Source: Spirochaetota bacterium
GTDB lineage: Bacteria > Spirochaetota > Spirochaetia > Treponematales > Rectinemataceae
Direction: 5' to 3'
NCBI GenBank assembly: GCA_029265255.1
Contig: JAJUJQ010000002.1
Coordinates: 62,001-126,000, forward strand
DNA length: 64,000 nucleotides
This document shows, in pieces, positions 35,288-42,762 of this stretch; the stretch's first letter is position 1, and the number at the start of each line of letters is the position of its first letter. Below the pieces are notes generated by a model, which was not told the origin of the DNA, searched no databases, and worked only from the letters and a program-made list of their open reading frames with translations. A program made the translations under genes and the position numbers.

Positions 35288-36058
35288 GATGCGAACCAGC
35301 ATTTTGCTCAGAAGCGCGATGTGGATAAGAGATGCGATGAAGGCAAGCAGGGTGCCTGCCCATGGTCCCATGGGAACGAAGGTGAGCCCTGCCACCAGGG
35401 CATAGATGATGATGTTGCTGGAGGAAAGAATAAGGATTTTTCCGGTGGCTCGGGTAAATTCAGGCCCCTGGCTTTTTGTAAGAATGACAAGCGTCGATGT
35501 CAGCACCGCCGGAAATGTCGCCAATACCCCTGTCATGAAGGGAGGAGCGATCTGGGCAACGCTTACAGCTCCAGCGACGACACTACCCGCGAACACCGCA
35601 CGGATCAAAACGATATTCCAGGAAAAAGATACGGGCTTGCGTGTCGCGGGCTTGATTTTCATCCCGTATTCAGCGATCGCGAAACAACCGAGCGCTGTCG
35701 TGGCGTAGAGCGCAATCGCCGCCAGTGTTCCCGGTTGAGGCAGAACCACCACTATGAACCACGCGGCCCCGATCCATACTGCGAGCGCGGCGACCAGCGC
35801 CACCCACAATCCTGCTTTGACACAGGCGATGAAAACCAGCACGAAGACGGTATCGATCGCCATCCCGATTGGTACCCCGCGTGTGCTCGCGGCGGCGTAC
35901 TCCGGCCCAGCGGTCAACGCCATAAAGAGGAGCGAGACTAGAATGTTGGAAGGCAGATTAGTGATCAGCCCCGCTTTCTTGGAGCCAAGCCGTTCACCCA
36001 GCAGCGTCACTCCGGCAATCCACGAGCCTGCAATCACGAACGAAAGCGCAATTTTCAA
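35282..36058 (-). CDS. Polytopic membrane protein of unknown function
   Basis: A 258-residue protein of about eight hydrophobic segments. LGERLGSKKAGLITNLPSNI near residues 21-40 looks like a conserved cytoplasmic loop, and FMTGVLATFPAVLTSTLVI a re-entrant or helix segment. I do not recognise the family; a transporter-like fold is possible. It overlaps the PfkB kinase gene by 4 bp, so the two are translationally coupled and may act on the same compound. Confidence 0.7.
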   Translation of the reverse strand: MKIALSFVIAGSWIAGVTLLGERLGSKKAGLITNLPSNILVSLLFMALTAGPEYAAASTRGVPIGMAIDTVFVLVFIACVKAGLWVALVAALAVWIGAAWFIVVVLPQPGTLAAIALYATTALGCFAIAEYGMKIKPATRKPVSFSWNIVLIRAVFAGSVVAGAVSVAQIAPPFMTGVLATFPAVLTSTLVILTKSQGPEFTRATGKILILSSSNIIIYALVAGLTFVPMGPWAGTLLAFIASLIHIALLSKMLVRIK

Positions 36059-36996
36059 CAGGATAATTGGAATGTCTCACCTCCATGCCTTCGATAGCGC
36101 TCCTTGATAACCTGCAGTACTTCTTCCTTCGTGCCGCGGAATGGACCAGGCGCTTCCATTTTCAGACTGGTAAGCGCGGCTGCCCAGAGTGTCGCCTCCG
36201 CCGGCGCCATAGTCATGCGCGCCGAGAGATAGGCGGCAAGGCAGGTATCGCCGCGGCCGGAACGCCCGAGCAAGCTTCCCGCAGTAAAAGGCATTTCAAA
36301 AAATTCGCCCGCCGCAAATACAAGTACCCCATCGCCATGGGTCAGCACAAGCTCTCGCGGGCCGGCAGCCGCCAGTTCCCGCGCGGCTTTTCTGAGATCT
36401 CTGGTTCCCACAAGAAGCTCCGCTTCCACGATGTCGGCTTTGAATACGTCGGTCAGCGAAAGGATCGCTTCCTTTTCCGACCATACCGGGTCATATACGA
36501 TGTTCCCGTTTCTGAGCACGCGCACAAAGCCTTGTGCATCGAGGCCGATTTGCGCCTTTCTTTTTTTGATCGCGTTGAGGATATCCAGAGGTACTTCGTC
36601 CCTGATGGACGCGCCGATTGACCAGATTGGAGCGGCCATGTCTTCGATATCCTCCACCTCGAACGGGGCTGCGCGCGATGTGACCGACAGCGTGCGCTCA
36701 TCCGGGTTGCCGGAGGGATACCGCAATTCCAGGCAGGTCGAGCACACCGTCGGTACGGCTTTAAGTGTGATACCAGGCCGCAAAAGCGATGTGATACGGG
36801 CTTCATCTTCCGCTGCGAGCCTGCTGATGACCGCGACCTTCAATCCGAGCGCTGCCGCCGCCGCGGACCCATGGAAACACGCGCCGCCATCAACCACCTG
36901 AGTGCCCGTGGGGGTGATGATGGTGTCCTTTGTGTAGTGCCCAAGAAAGACCATGTCAAAGTGACGCACTGGTTCATCACCGTGAGAGAGGTTCAT
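36055..36996 (-). CDS. PfkB-family carbohydrate kinase (paralogue 1)
   Basis: A 313-residue ribokinase-fold kinase. An N-terminal VFLGHYTKDTIITP segment and GGACFHGSAAAAALG correspond to the first PfkB signature region, and LLGRSGRGDTCLAAYL to the C-terminal signature with the catalytic Asp. The usual GAGD reads GRGD. It ends with the block SLKMEAPGPFRGT, which recurs in the kinase at 41071-41961. It overlaps the ABC ATPase gene (4 bp) and the unknown membrane protein gene (4 bp). Sugar, nucleoside or polyol substrate unknown. Confidence 0.83.
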   Translation of the reverse strand: MNLSHGDEPVRHFDMVFLGHYTKDTIITPTGTQVVDGGACFHGSAAAAALGLKVAVISRLAAEDEARITSLLRPGITLKAVPTVCSTCLELRYPSGNPDERTLSVTSRAAPFEVEDIEDMAAPIWSIGASIRDEVPLDILNAIKKRKAQIGLDAQGFVRVLRNGNIVYDPVWSEKEAILSLTDVFKADIVEAELLVGTRDLRKAARELAAAGPRELVLTHGDGVLVFAAGEFFEMPFTAGSLLGRSGRGDTCLAAYLSARMTMAPAEATLWAAALTSLKMEAPGPFRGTKEEVLQVIKERYRRHGGETFQLSC

Positions 36997-38162
36997 GATG
37001 AGACAACCTCCTCCATGTCGGGCAGAAGCCGGACCGATGCGACATCGATGAGAATACCGATTGCGCTTCCTTCACTGAACAGCCGCGATCCTTCAGGATT
37101 GTAGCGTTCAACCATAATGGGCGCACAATCGGTCGCGATTTCGTATCGGGCAATGTTGCCGAAATAGGTTAGCCGTTCAACACGCCCTTTGAGGATCGAG
37201 GCTTCGCTTCCATCCCGTCCTTCAACACGAGCCGAATCGAGCGCCACAAGGCTCATCATTTCGGGACGCACCACCAGCAGCGCCTTGCCTTCGCGCGGTG
37301 CTGTTTCGCCGGGGTTTGGAATGCGAAGCCTGAGCCCCGTGGTCCGCTCCACTTCGATGTGCGCAGCGTCACCTTCATACCCAAGCACCCTAACCTCGAG
37401 AAAGTTCGCCTTTCCCATAAAGTCGGCCACAAAGCGCGACCGGGGCCAGGCGTAGATATCGCGCGGCGAACCGACTTGCTGAATTTTGCCATCCTTCATG
37501 ATGACAATACGGTCCGAGATCGCCATGGCTTCACTCTGGTCATGCGTAACGTAAAGGCTCGTGATCCCCAGTCTTTTTTGTAATTTACGCAGTTCGTCGC
37601 GCATGTATTCGCGGAGTTTGGCGTCGAGATTCGACAGTGGCTCGTCGAACAGAAGGACGCTTGGCTCTATGACGATGGCACGGGCAAGCGCAATCCTCTG
37701 CTGCTGGCCTCCGGAAACCTGTGCCGGAAATCGCTTGGCCATGGGCATCAGCTGCATGAGCTCAAGCGCGCTCCGTGTTCTGCGTTCGATTTCGGCCTCC
37801 GGAAGCTTCTGGACACGCAACCCATAGGCCACATTCTCATAGATGGTTAGATGCGGAAAGAGGGCGTAGCTCTGGAATACCATCGAAAGGCCTCGCTTAT
37901 TGGGAGGGATTAGCGCTACATCCCTGCCGCCTATAAGGATGCTGCCCGAGGTTGGGTATTCAAAGCCGGCAATCATGCGCAGGGTTGTGGTTTTTCCGCA
38001 GCCCGACGGCCCCAGGATGGTGACCAGCTCACCAGTCTTGATTTGGAGACTGAGGTTGTCCACGGCAGTGATTTCGCCGGATCCGTCCAGGCTGTTGAAT
38101 TTTTTGGTCAGGTTGATGAGTGCGACATCCGCGCTGCGGGAACTGAATTCAGATTCGTTCAC
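36993..38162 (-). CDS. ABC transporter ATPase (Fe3+/2-aminoethylphosphonate type)
   Basis: A 389-residue importer ATPase. It has Walker A GPSGCGKTT, Q-loop MVFQSYALFPH, signature VSGGQQQRIALARA, Walker B LLFDEPLSNLD and H-loop VTHDQSEA, followed by a C-terminal TOBE domain. The start is taken as the GTG at 38160-38162, which follows GGGAGGA and overlaps the permease end by 14 bp; 12 upstream in-frame codons lie inside the permease gene. It energises the fused permease and binding protein encoded upstream. Confidence 0.92.
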   Translation of the reverse strand: MNESEFSSRSADVALINLTKKFNSLDGSGEITAVDNLSLQIKTGELVTILGPSGCGKTTTLRMIAGFEYPTSGSILIGGRDVALIPPNKRGLSMVFQSYALFPHLTIYENVAYGLRVQKLPEAEIERRTRSALELMQLMPMAKRFPAQVSGGQQQRIALARAIVIEPSVLLFDEPLSNLDAKLREYMRDELRKLQKRLGITSLYVTHDQSEAMAISDRIVIMKDGKIQQVGSPRDIYAWPRSRFVADFMGKANFLEVRVLGYEGDAAHIEVERTTGLRLRIPNPGETAPREGKALLVVRPEMMSLVALDSARVEGRDGSEASILKGRVERLTYFGNIARYEIATDCAPIMVERYNPEGSRLFSEGSAIGILIDVASVRLLPDMEEVVSS

Positions 38163-39840
38163 TGCGTCCTCCCGAAGGTATAGTACCGCTGTTGCCAAGC
38201 AGGCTTACCAGAAGATTGAGAAGGCCGATCGCCGCGAGGATGATCAGGATCATGATGACGATGTAGGCTGCCGCATCGGAATACTTGCTCGATTCGAACA
38301 AGGAAAAAATGCTGATGGTAGCCAGATTCCATCGCGGGGAAATGAGAAAGATGACCGCGCTCACTGCGGTCATGGCGCGCACGAAGGAATAGACAAGGCC
38401 CGAAAAGAAAGCCTGCTTCAGCATGGGCAGGCTGATGCGCCGGAAGGTGGTCGTACCGGTCGCGCCCAGGATCGTCGATGCCTCCTCGATGGATCGGTCG
38501 ATCTGAAGCAAGGTCGATGTCCCTGATTCGATACCGACCGGCATGTTGCGGAAGGTGAAGGCCATTATGAGCAGGAAGGCCGAGCCTGTCCACATGAAGG
38601 GTCTATCGTTGAATGCCAGAATATAGCCGATGCCGACCACCGTGCCGGGAACCGCGAATGTCAGCATCGAAACAAACTCCATTGCCCGTTTACCTGGAAA
38701 TTCCTTTCGTACCACTAAAAAGGCGATGATCATGCCCATGATTCCGGCTATGGGTGTGGACGCGAGGGCAAGCATGACCGAATTGCGCAGCGGCCTTGAG
38801 CCCAGCGTCAGCACGTACTTGAAGTGGTTCCATGTAAACGAAAAATTGATGCCCCAGATTTTAACGAAGGCACCTACCAGCACCGTACCGTAGAACAACA
38901 GAATCACGAATGACACAAGGGCGCAAAAGGCGAACAACGGCCATACCAGCCGAGGATCCCGGTTTTGCTGGTGCGAGGTGGTCGGTTTGCCGGTCACGGT
39001 TACGAATGACTTGCCCGCCAGCCAGTATTTCTGCAGTACGAACGCGATCAGCGTCGGCAGAAGCAGAAACAGGGCCATCAGCGAGCCGCCCCGCATGTCG
39101 TACATCCCTGTGATGGTCCGGTAGGCTTCTACCGCGAGGGTGGAAAAATTACCCGATATCACCGCAGGGTTGGAGAAATCTTCCATAGACTGAATGAAAA
39201 CGAGAAGGATCGAGTTCAAGATACCCGGGACCGAGAGAGGCAGGGTAACAGTACGGAAAATTCTAGCTCTGGAAGCGCCTAAATTAAGCGCCGCGTCTTC
39301 CACCGCTGGATTCAGCTTGGACAGAGTACCGGTCAGCGTTAAATAGGCGATGGGGAAAAAGGAGACTGTCTGCACGACGACCAGGCTGTGCATGCCGTAG
39401 ACATTAAAATCGTCGATTCCCAGCAAGCGCCGCGTGATAAGCCCGTTCCGTCCAAACAGGAAGATCATGGAAAGCGAAAGGATAAATGGTGGCGAAATGA
39501 TCGGTATTGTCGCGATGGTTTTGAAAAAGCCCTTGAATGGAATGGCCGTGCGCGTCATGGCATAGGCAAAGACATAGCCGATCAAGGTCGCGAGCACCGC
39601 GGTGGTGATGCCCAATAATAACGAATTGCCGAAGGTTTTAAAGTACGCGCGCGAAGTCAGTACTTGGATGGCCGCGGACAAATCGATTTTGCCCTCGGCA
39701 TCCGTGACGCTGTAAGCAAAGATCTTATACAGCGGGTAGAGAATGAAAAGCACAAGACCAGTGAATACTAGCAGGACGAGAAAAAGCAGTACCGGATCGC
39801 GCGCCAGATGGGCTAGATTGAATCGGGTTTTTCCTCTCAT
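38149..39840 (-). CDS. ABC transporter permease, two fused permease halves
   Basis: A 563-residue membrane protein with two copies of the binding-protein-dependent permease domain. The EAA loops are visible as EDAALNLGASRARIFRTVTLPLSVPG in the first half and EEASTILGATGTTTFRRISLPML in the second. This fused form is typical of Fe3+ and 2-aminoethylphosphonate importers. It is 111 bp downstream of the binding-protein gene, with a terminator-like hairpin between. Confidence 0.92.
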   Translation of the reverse strand: MRGKTRFNLAHLARDPVLLFLVLLVFTGLVLFILYPLYKIFAYSVTDAEGKIDLSAAIQVLTSRAYFKTFGNSLLLGITTAVLATLIGYVFAYAMTRTAIPFKGFFKTIATIPIISPPFILSLSMIFLFGRNGLITRRLLGIDDFNVYGMHSLVVVQTVSFFPIAYLTLTGTLSKLNPAVEDAALNLGASRARIFRTVTLPLSVPGILNSILLVFIQSMEDFSNPAVISGNFSTLAVEAYRTITGMYDMRGGSLMALFLLLPTLIAFVLQKYWLAGKSFVTVTGKPTTSHQQNRDPRLVWPLFAFCALVSFVILLFYGTVLVGAFVKIWGINFSFTWNHFKYVLTLGSRPLRNSVMLALASTPIAGIMGMIIAFLVVRKEFPGKRAMEFVSMLTFAVPGTVVGIGYILAFNDRPFMWTGSAFLLIMAFTFRNMPVGIESGTSTLLQIDRSIEEASTILGATGTTTFRRISLPMLKQAFFSGLVYSFVRAMTAVSAVIFLISPRWNLATISIFSLFESSKYSDAAAYIVIMILIILAAIGLLNLLVSLLGNSGTIPSGGRSERI

Positions 39841-39882
39841 GGTCTCGCAATCAGTCCTTATTCCGCAGAATGGAGTATACGT

Positions 39883-39925
39883 AAAAAGCGGCCGTCCGCT
39901 GCGACAACAAGAAGAGGACGGCCGC
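39883..39925 (-). terminator. Attenuating hairpin between binding-protein and permease genes
   Basis: On the minus strand: GCGGCCGTCC, an 18-nt loop, GGACGGCCGC, then TTTTTAC. A complete intrinsic-terminator form inside the operon, expected to make the binding protein more abundant than the membrane parts. Confidence 0.8.
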
Positions 39926-39951
39926 GCCTTCGTACGATGCGTCGAGTGACG

Positions 39952-40983
39952 CTATTTCAGATTGCTCGCGGCTGCAACAACCTTGCTGAACTGTTCGACC
40001 AGTCTATTCCTGTTCTGTCCCGCCCAAATTGGATCATAGTTGATAACCTTCAGGCTGCTGACCTCGATGGCTCCCTTGGGCGGTGTTGCCAGCGTATTGA
40101 CCGGGATGCGGAAGGACTTGGATGTCTCGAAGAGCTCCTGTCCGCGCTTGCTGAGAACCCAATCGACGAAGCGTTTCGCGTTGGCGAGTTCCTTCGCGGG
40201 GCCATTCTTGATAATCGCCACACAGCCGATTTCATAGCCTGTTCCGTCTTTTGGGAATGACAGAGCGACAGGATAGCCTTCGAACGCGGGTTTAAGCCCA
40301 TCGTGCGAGAAGGTGATGCCGATCGCGGCCTCTCCAAGGCCGACGTCCATGGGTGGGGTCGTGCCAGACTTGGTGTACTGACGGATGTTCTGGTTCAGCG
40401 CGGTAAAGTATTTCCATGCCCCCTCTTCGCCCCGCATCTGGACGATAGTGGCGAGAATGGTATAGGACGTGCCTGAGGTTCCTGGATGCGCCATGGAGAT
40501 CTGGCCCTTGAATTCAGGTTTCAGCAGGTCGTCCCAGGATGTTGGATAGGGCAAACCTTTTTTCTTGAACCAGTCGGTATTGCAGGCAAAACCAATGGCG
40601 CCGACATAGAAAGGATTGGCGAATCCCGCCTTATCGTGATAGACGGCAGGGATGTTCTTGAGCTCAGGCGACTGGTAGGCTTCCAGAAGGCCTTCTTTCC
40701 CTGCTGGGACGAAGTTGTCGTAGGAACCGCCAAACCAGACGCTCGCTTGCGGGTTGTTCTTTTCAGCACGGACTCGCGCGAGCAATTCGCCGGCAGATAA
40801 GCGTACATACTGAATCTTGATGCCCGTGTCTTTTTCGAACTCGCTGAAGTAGGTGGGCAGTTCGGATTCTGGCAGGGCGGTGTAGACTGTCAGAGTCCTG
40901 TACTCCGGAGCCTGGGCGCCTGCGATACCCAGCGGCAGCAGGCAGAGCGCCAGCAGCGGGAGAATGAAGAATGCTTTTCTCAT
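39952..40983 (-). CDS. ABC transporter periplasmic substrate-binding protein (Fe3+/phosphonate class)
   Basis: A 343-residue protein with a signal peptide ending at GAQA. LTVYTALPESELPTYFSEFEKDTGIK and VRLSAGELLARVRAEKNNPQASVWFGGS are the opening blocks of the AfuA/PhnS-like group, and PTSWDDLLKPEFKGQISMAHPGTSGT is a strong family segment. Iron, AEP or a phosphorylated sugar are all possible. Neighbouring PfkB kinases argue against iron. AAGGAGG precedes the ATG. Confidence 0.9.
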   Translation of the reverse strand: MRKAFFILPLLALCLLPLGIAGAQAPEYRTLTVYTALPESELPTYFSEFEKDTGIKIQYVRLSAGELLARVRAEKNNPQASVWFGGSYDNFVPAGKEGLLEAYQSPELKNIPAVYHDKAGFANPFYVGAIGFACNTDWFKKKGLPYPTSWDDLLKPEFKGQISMAHPGTSGTSYTILATIVQMRGEEGAWKYFTALNQNIRQYTKSGTTPPMDVGLGEAAIGITFSHDGLKPAFEGYPVALSFPKDGTGYEIGCVAIIKNGPAKELANAKRFVDWVLSKRGQELFETSKSFRIPVNTLATPPKGAIEVSSLKVINYDPIWAGQNRNRLVEQFSKVVAAASNLK

Positions 40984-41011
40984 GGGTTGCCTCCTTTGAG
41001 AATTCGTCTCT

Positions 41012-41039
41012 ATTATAAACTAGTTGTGCGCGGATGCAA
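41012..41039 (-). promoter_or_regulatory. Predicted promoter of the ABC operon
   Basis: On the minus strand TTGCAT (41039-41034), a 16-bp spacer and consensus TATAAT (41017-41012), 28 bp before the binding-protein start codon. It lies in the 87-bp divergent spacer with the second PfkB gene. Confidence 0.65.
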
Positions 41040-41070
41040 CTGAAATCGTTTGCAGTGTTATGGAGACAAC

Positions 41071-41961
41071 ATGAAATATGACCTCATTATCATGGGACAT
41101 GTGTCGAACGATATTATCATCGATCACCTCGGCAACGAACAGCGCCTCACCGGCGGGGCACTCTTCTATTCAGCGCTCACTGCGGCGCGCGCGGGCGCCC
41201 GCGTCCTTGCAATAACCAAAGCGGCTGCCAATGATTGGCAGGCGCTTGAACCGCTGCGGCAGGAACCGGGGATCGATCTTGTCGTCCATGAGAGTCCTGC
41301 GTCTACCTCAATCCTTAATGTATTTCGGTCGAGCGATCATGAGCGACGGGAAACCACGTTGCGTTCGAAAGCGCTGCCATTTTCGGTTTCAGATATCCCC
41401 TCTGATGCGGAAGCGCCGGTCATTGACTTGGCGGGGCTTTTCGTTGGTGAACTTCCGGATACCCTCATCTGTGAGCTTGCGGGTCGAGCCAGGATTGCCG
41501 TCGATGCGCAGGGGCTTTTGCGCACCGCCATGCCGGATGGCACTATGCTGTTCTGCGACTGGGAACGCAAGCTGGAGTGCATGCCTCATGTGAGCTACTT
41601 CAAGGCAGATGCCGCCGAGGCTGAAATTCTGACGGGCATCTCGGATCGGGAGCGCGCTGCGCGGATCATCGCATCATGGGGGCATGCGCCGGAGGTCATG
41701 ATCACGCATAATACCGAGGTGATCGTGCTGGCTGGAGGGACCATCTGGCGCGCGCCATTTACACCAGTCAATCTTACGGGCCGCACCGGGAGAGGGGATA
41801 CCGCATTCTCCGCCTATCTTGCCTGGAGAGCGTCGCATGGTCCGGAGGAATCGGTTCGTTTTGCCGCCGCGCTCTGTTCGATCAAAATGGAGCGTCCTGG
41901 TCCCTTCCGTGGTACGTTGGACGATGTATTCCGGCGTATGGAGCAAGACGCGCGCCAGTAG
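41071..41961 (+). CDS. PfkB-family carbohydrate kinase (paralogue 2)
   Basis: A 296-residue ribokinase-fold kinase. IIMGHVSNDIIIDHLG and LTGGALFYSALTAARAGARV match the N-terminal region, VDAQGLLR the middle, and LTGRTGRGDTAFSAYLAWRA the catalytic signature with GRGD in place of GAGD. The end SIKMERPGPFRGT closely mirrors the kinase at 36055-36996. The ATG follows GGAG with 5-nt spacing. It is divergent from the ABC operon, so the two related kinases bracket the transporter. Confidence 0.85.
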   Translation: MKYDLIIMGHVSNDIIIDHLGNEQRLTGGALFYSALTAARAGARVLAITKAAANDWQALEPLRQEPGIDLVVHESPASTSILNVFRSSDHERRETTLRSKALPFSVSDIPSDAEAPVIDLAGLFVGELPDTLICELAGRARIAVDAQGLLRTAMPDGTMLFCDWERKLECMPHVSYFKADAAEAEILTGISDRERAARIIASWGHAPEVMITHNTEVIVLAGGTIWRAPFTPVNLTGRTGRGDTAFSAYLAWRASHGPEESVRFAAALCSIKMERPGPFRGTLDDVFRRMEQDARQ

Positions 41962-41970
41962 CGGGAGAGT

Positions 41971-42048
41971 ATGGAAGATGATGAAGCGCTGTCCATCGAG
42001 GAGTTGAGTCGATTCGCACCTTCCAAGACTCGGCCGGGGAGGGGATGA
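41971..42048 (+). CDS. Possible 25-residue small protein or leader peptide before plsY
   Basis: An ATG 9 bp after the kinase stop opens a frame of 25 codons (MEDDEALSIEELSRFAPSKT, then RPGRG) whose TGA is directly followed by the plsY ATG. GGGAGAG lies just upstream of its start. The product has an acidic first half and a basic end. It could be a real small protein or a device coupling plsY translation to the kinase gene. No homologue is known to me. Confidence 0.4.
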   Translation: MEDDEALSIEELSRFAPSKTRPGRG

Positions 42049-42681
42049 ATGTTCAGGGTTATGTGTGGATTGCTTTTTGCGTACCTTGCGGGATCCTTCC
42101 CTACAGGAGTTCTCGTTGGGAAGCTTTTTTTCGGAAGAGATCCGCGTGATGAGGGATCGAAGGCGAGCGGGGGAACAAATATGTTCCGCGTATTCGGACC
42201 CAGGGCAGCCATTCCTGTGATTCTGATCGATGTGGGCAAAGGGGCGCTCGCTGTGTGGCTGGCGGCGACCTGCGGCGCGGGAGGGGTAGTGCCGGAGCAG
42301 CTCATGAAGATCGGAGGCGCTCTTCTGGCGATGACAGGACATGTGTATCCGGTCTTCGCAGGGTTTCGGGGAGGGAAGGGCGTCGCGACGGGAGCAGGCG
42401 CGCTGCTCTTCATCATGCCATGGGCATCGCTCTGCGCGTTGGGAGGATTCCTCCTGGTACTCGGCCTGACCGGTATCGTCTCCGCTTCTTCCATAATCGC
42501 TTCGCTGGTTCTGCCGGTCTCGATTTTATTCGGTGTTCAAGGAAAGCCCTTAGATCCCTGGCACCTCGGTTTCTCTATCGCTATTTCAATTTTTATTATA
42601 TTCTCGCATCGCGCGAATATCCGCCGGATCCTTCGCGGAGAGGAAAGGGCGTTCGAGAAACTGCGCTTTCTGCGACGATGA
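42049..42681 (+). CDS. plsY: Acyl-phosphate:glycerol-3-phosphate acyltransferase PlsY
   Basis: A 210-residue membrane enzyme with about five helices. AYLAGSFPTGVLVGK, the first catalytic loop GSKASGGTNMFRVFG (usually GSGNxGATN), GHVYPVFAGFRGGKGVATG and a final FSHRANIRRILRGEE are family blocks. It transfers an acyl group from acyl phosphate to glycerol-3-phosphate, the first step of phospholipid synthesis. GGGGAGGGG precedes the ATG. The next gene encodes a fatty-acid kinase, which makes acyl phosphate. Confidence 0.92.
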   Translation: MFRVMCGLLFAYLAGSFPTGVLVGKLFFGRDPRDEGSKASGGTNMFRVFGPRAAIPVILIDVGKGALAVWLAATCGAGGVVPEQLMKIGGALLAMTGHVYPVFAGFRGGKGVATGAGALLFIMPWASLCALGGFLLVLGLTGIVSASSIIASLVLPVSILFGVQGKPLDPWHLGFSIAISIFIIFSHRANIRRILRGEERAFEKLRFLRR

Positions 42682-42762
42682 GAAGACGCAATGCGGTGCG
42701 GGGCTTCGCTGCCGCCAGCCTCTCCTTGCTATTTGACATAATTTGTAATATTGTTAACTTGA

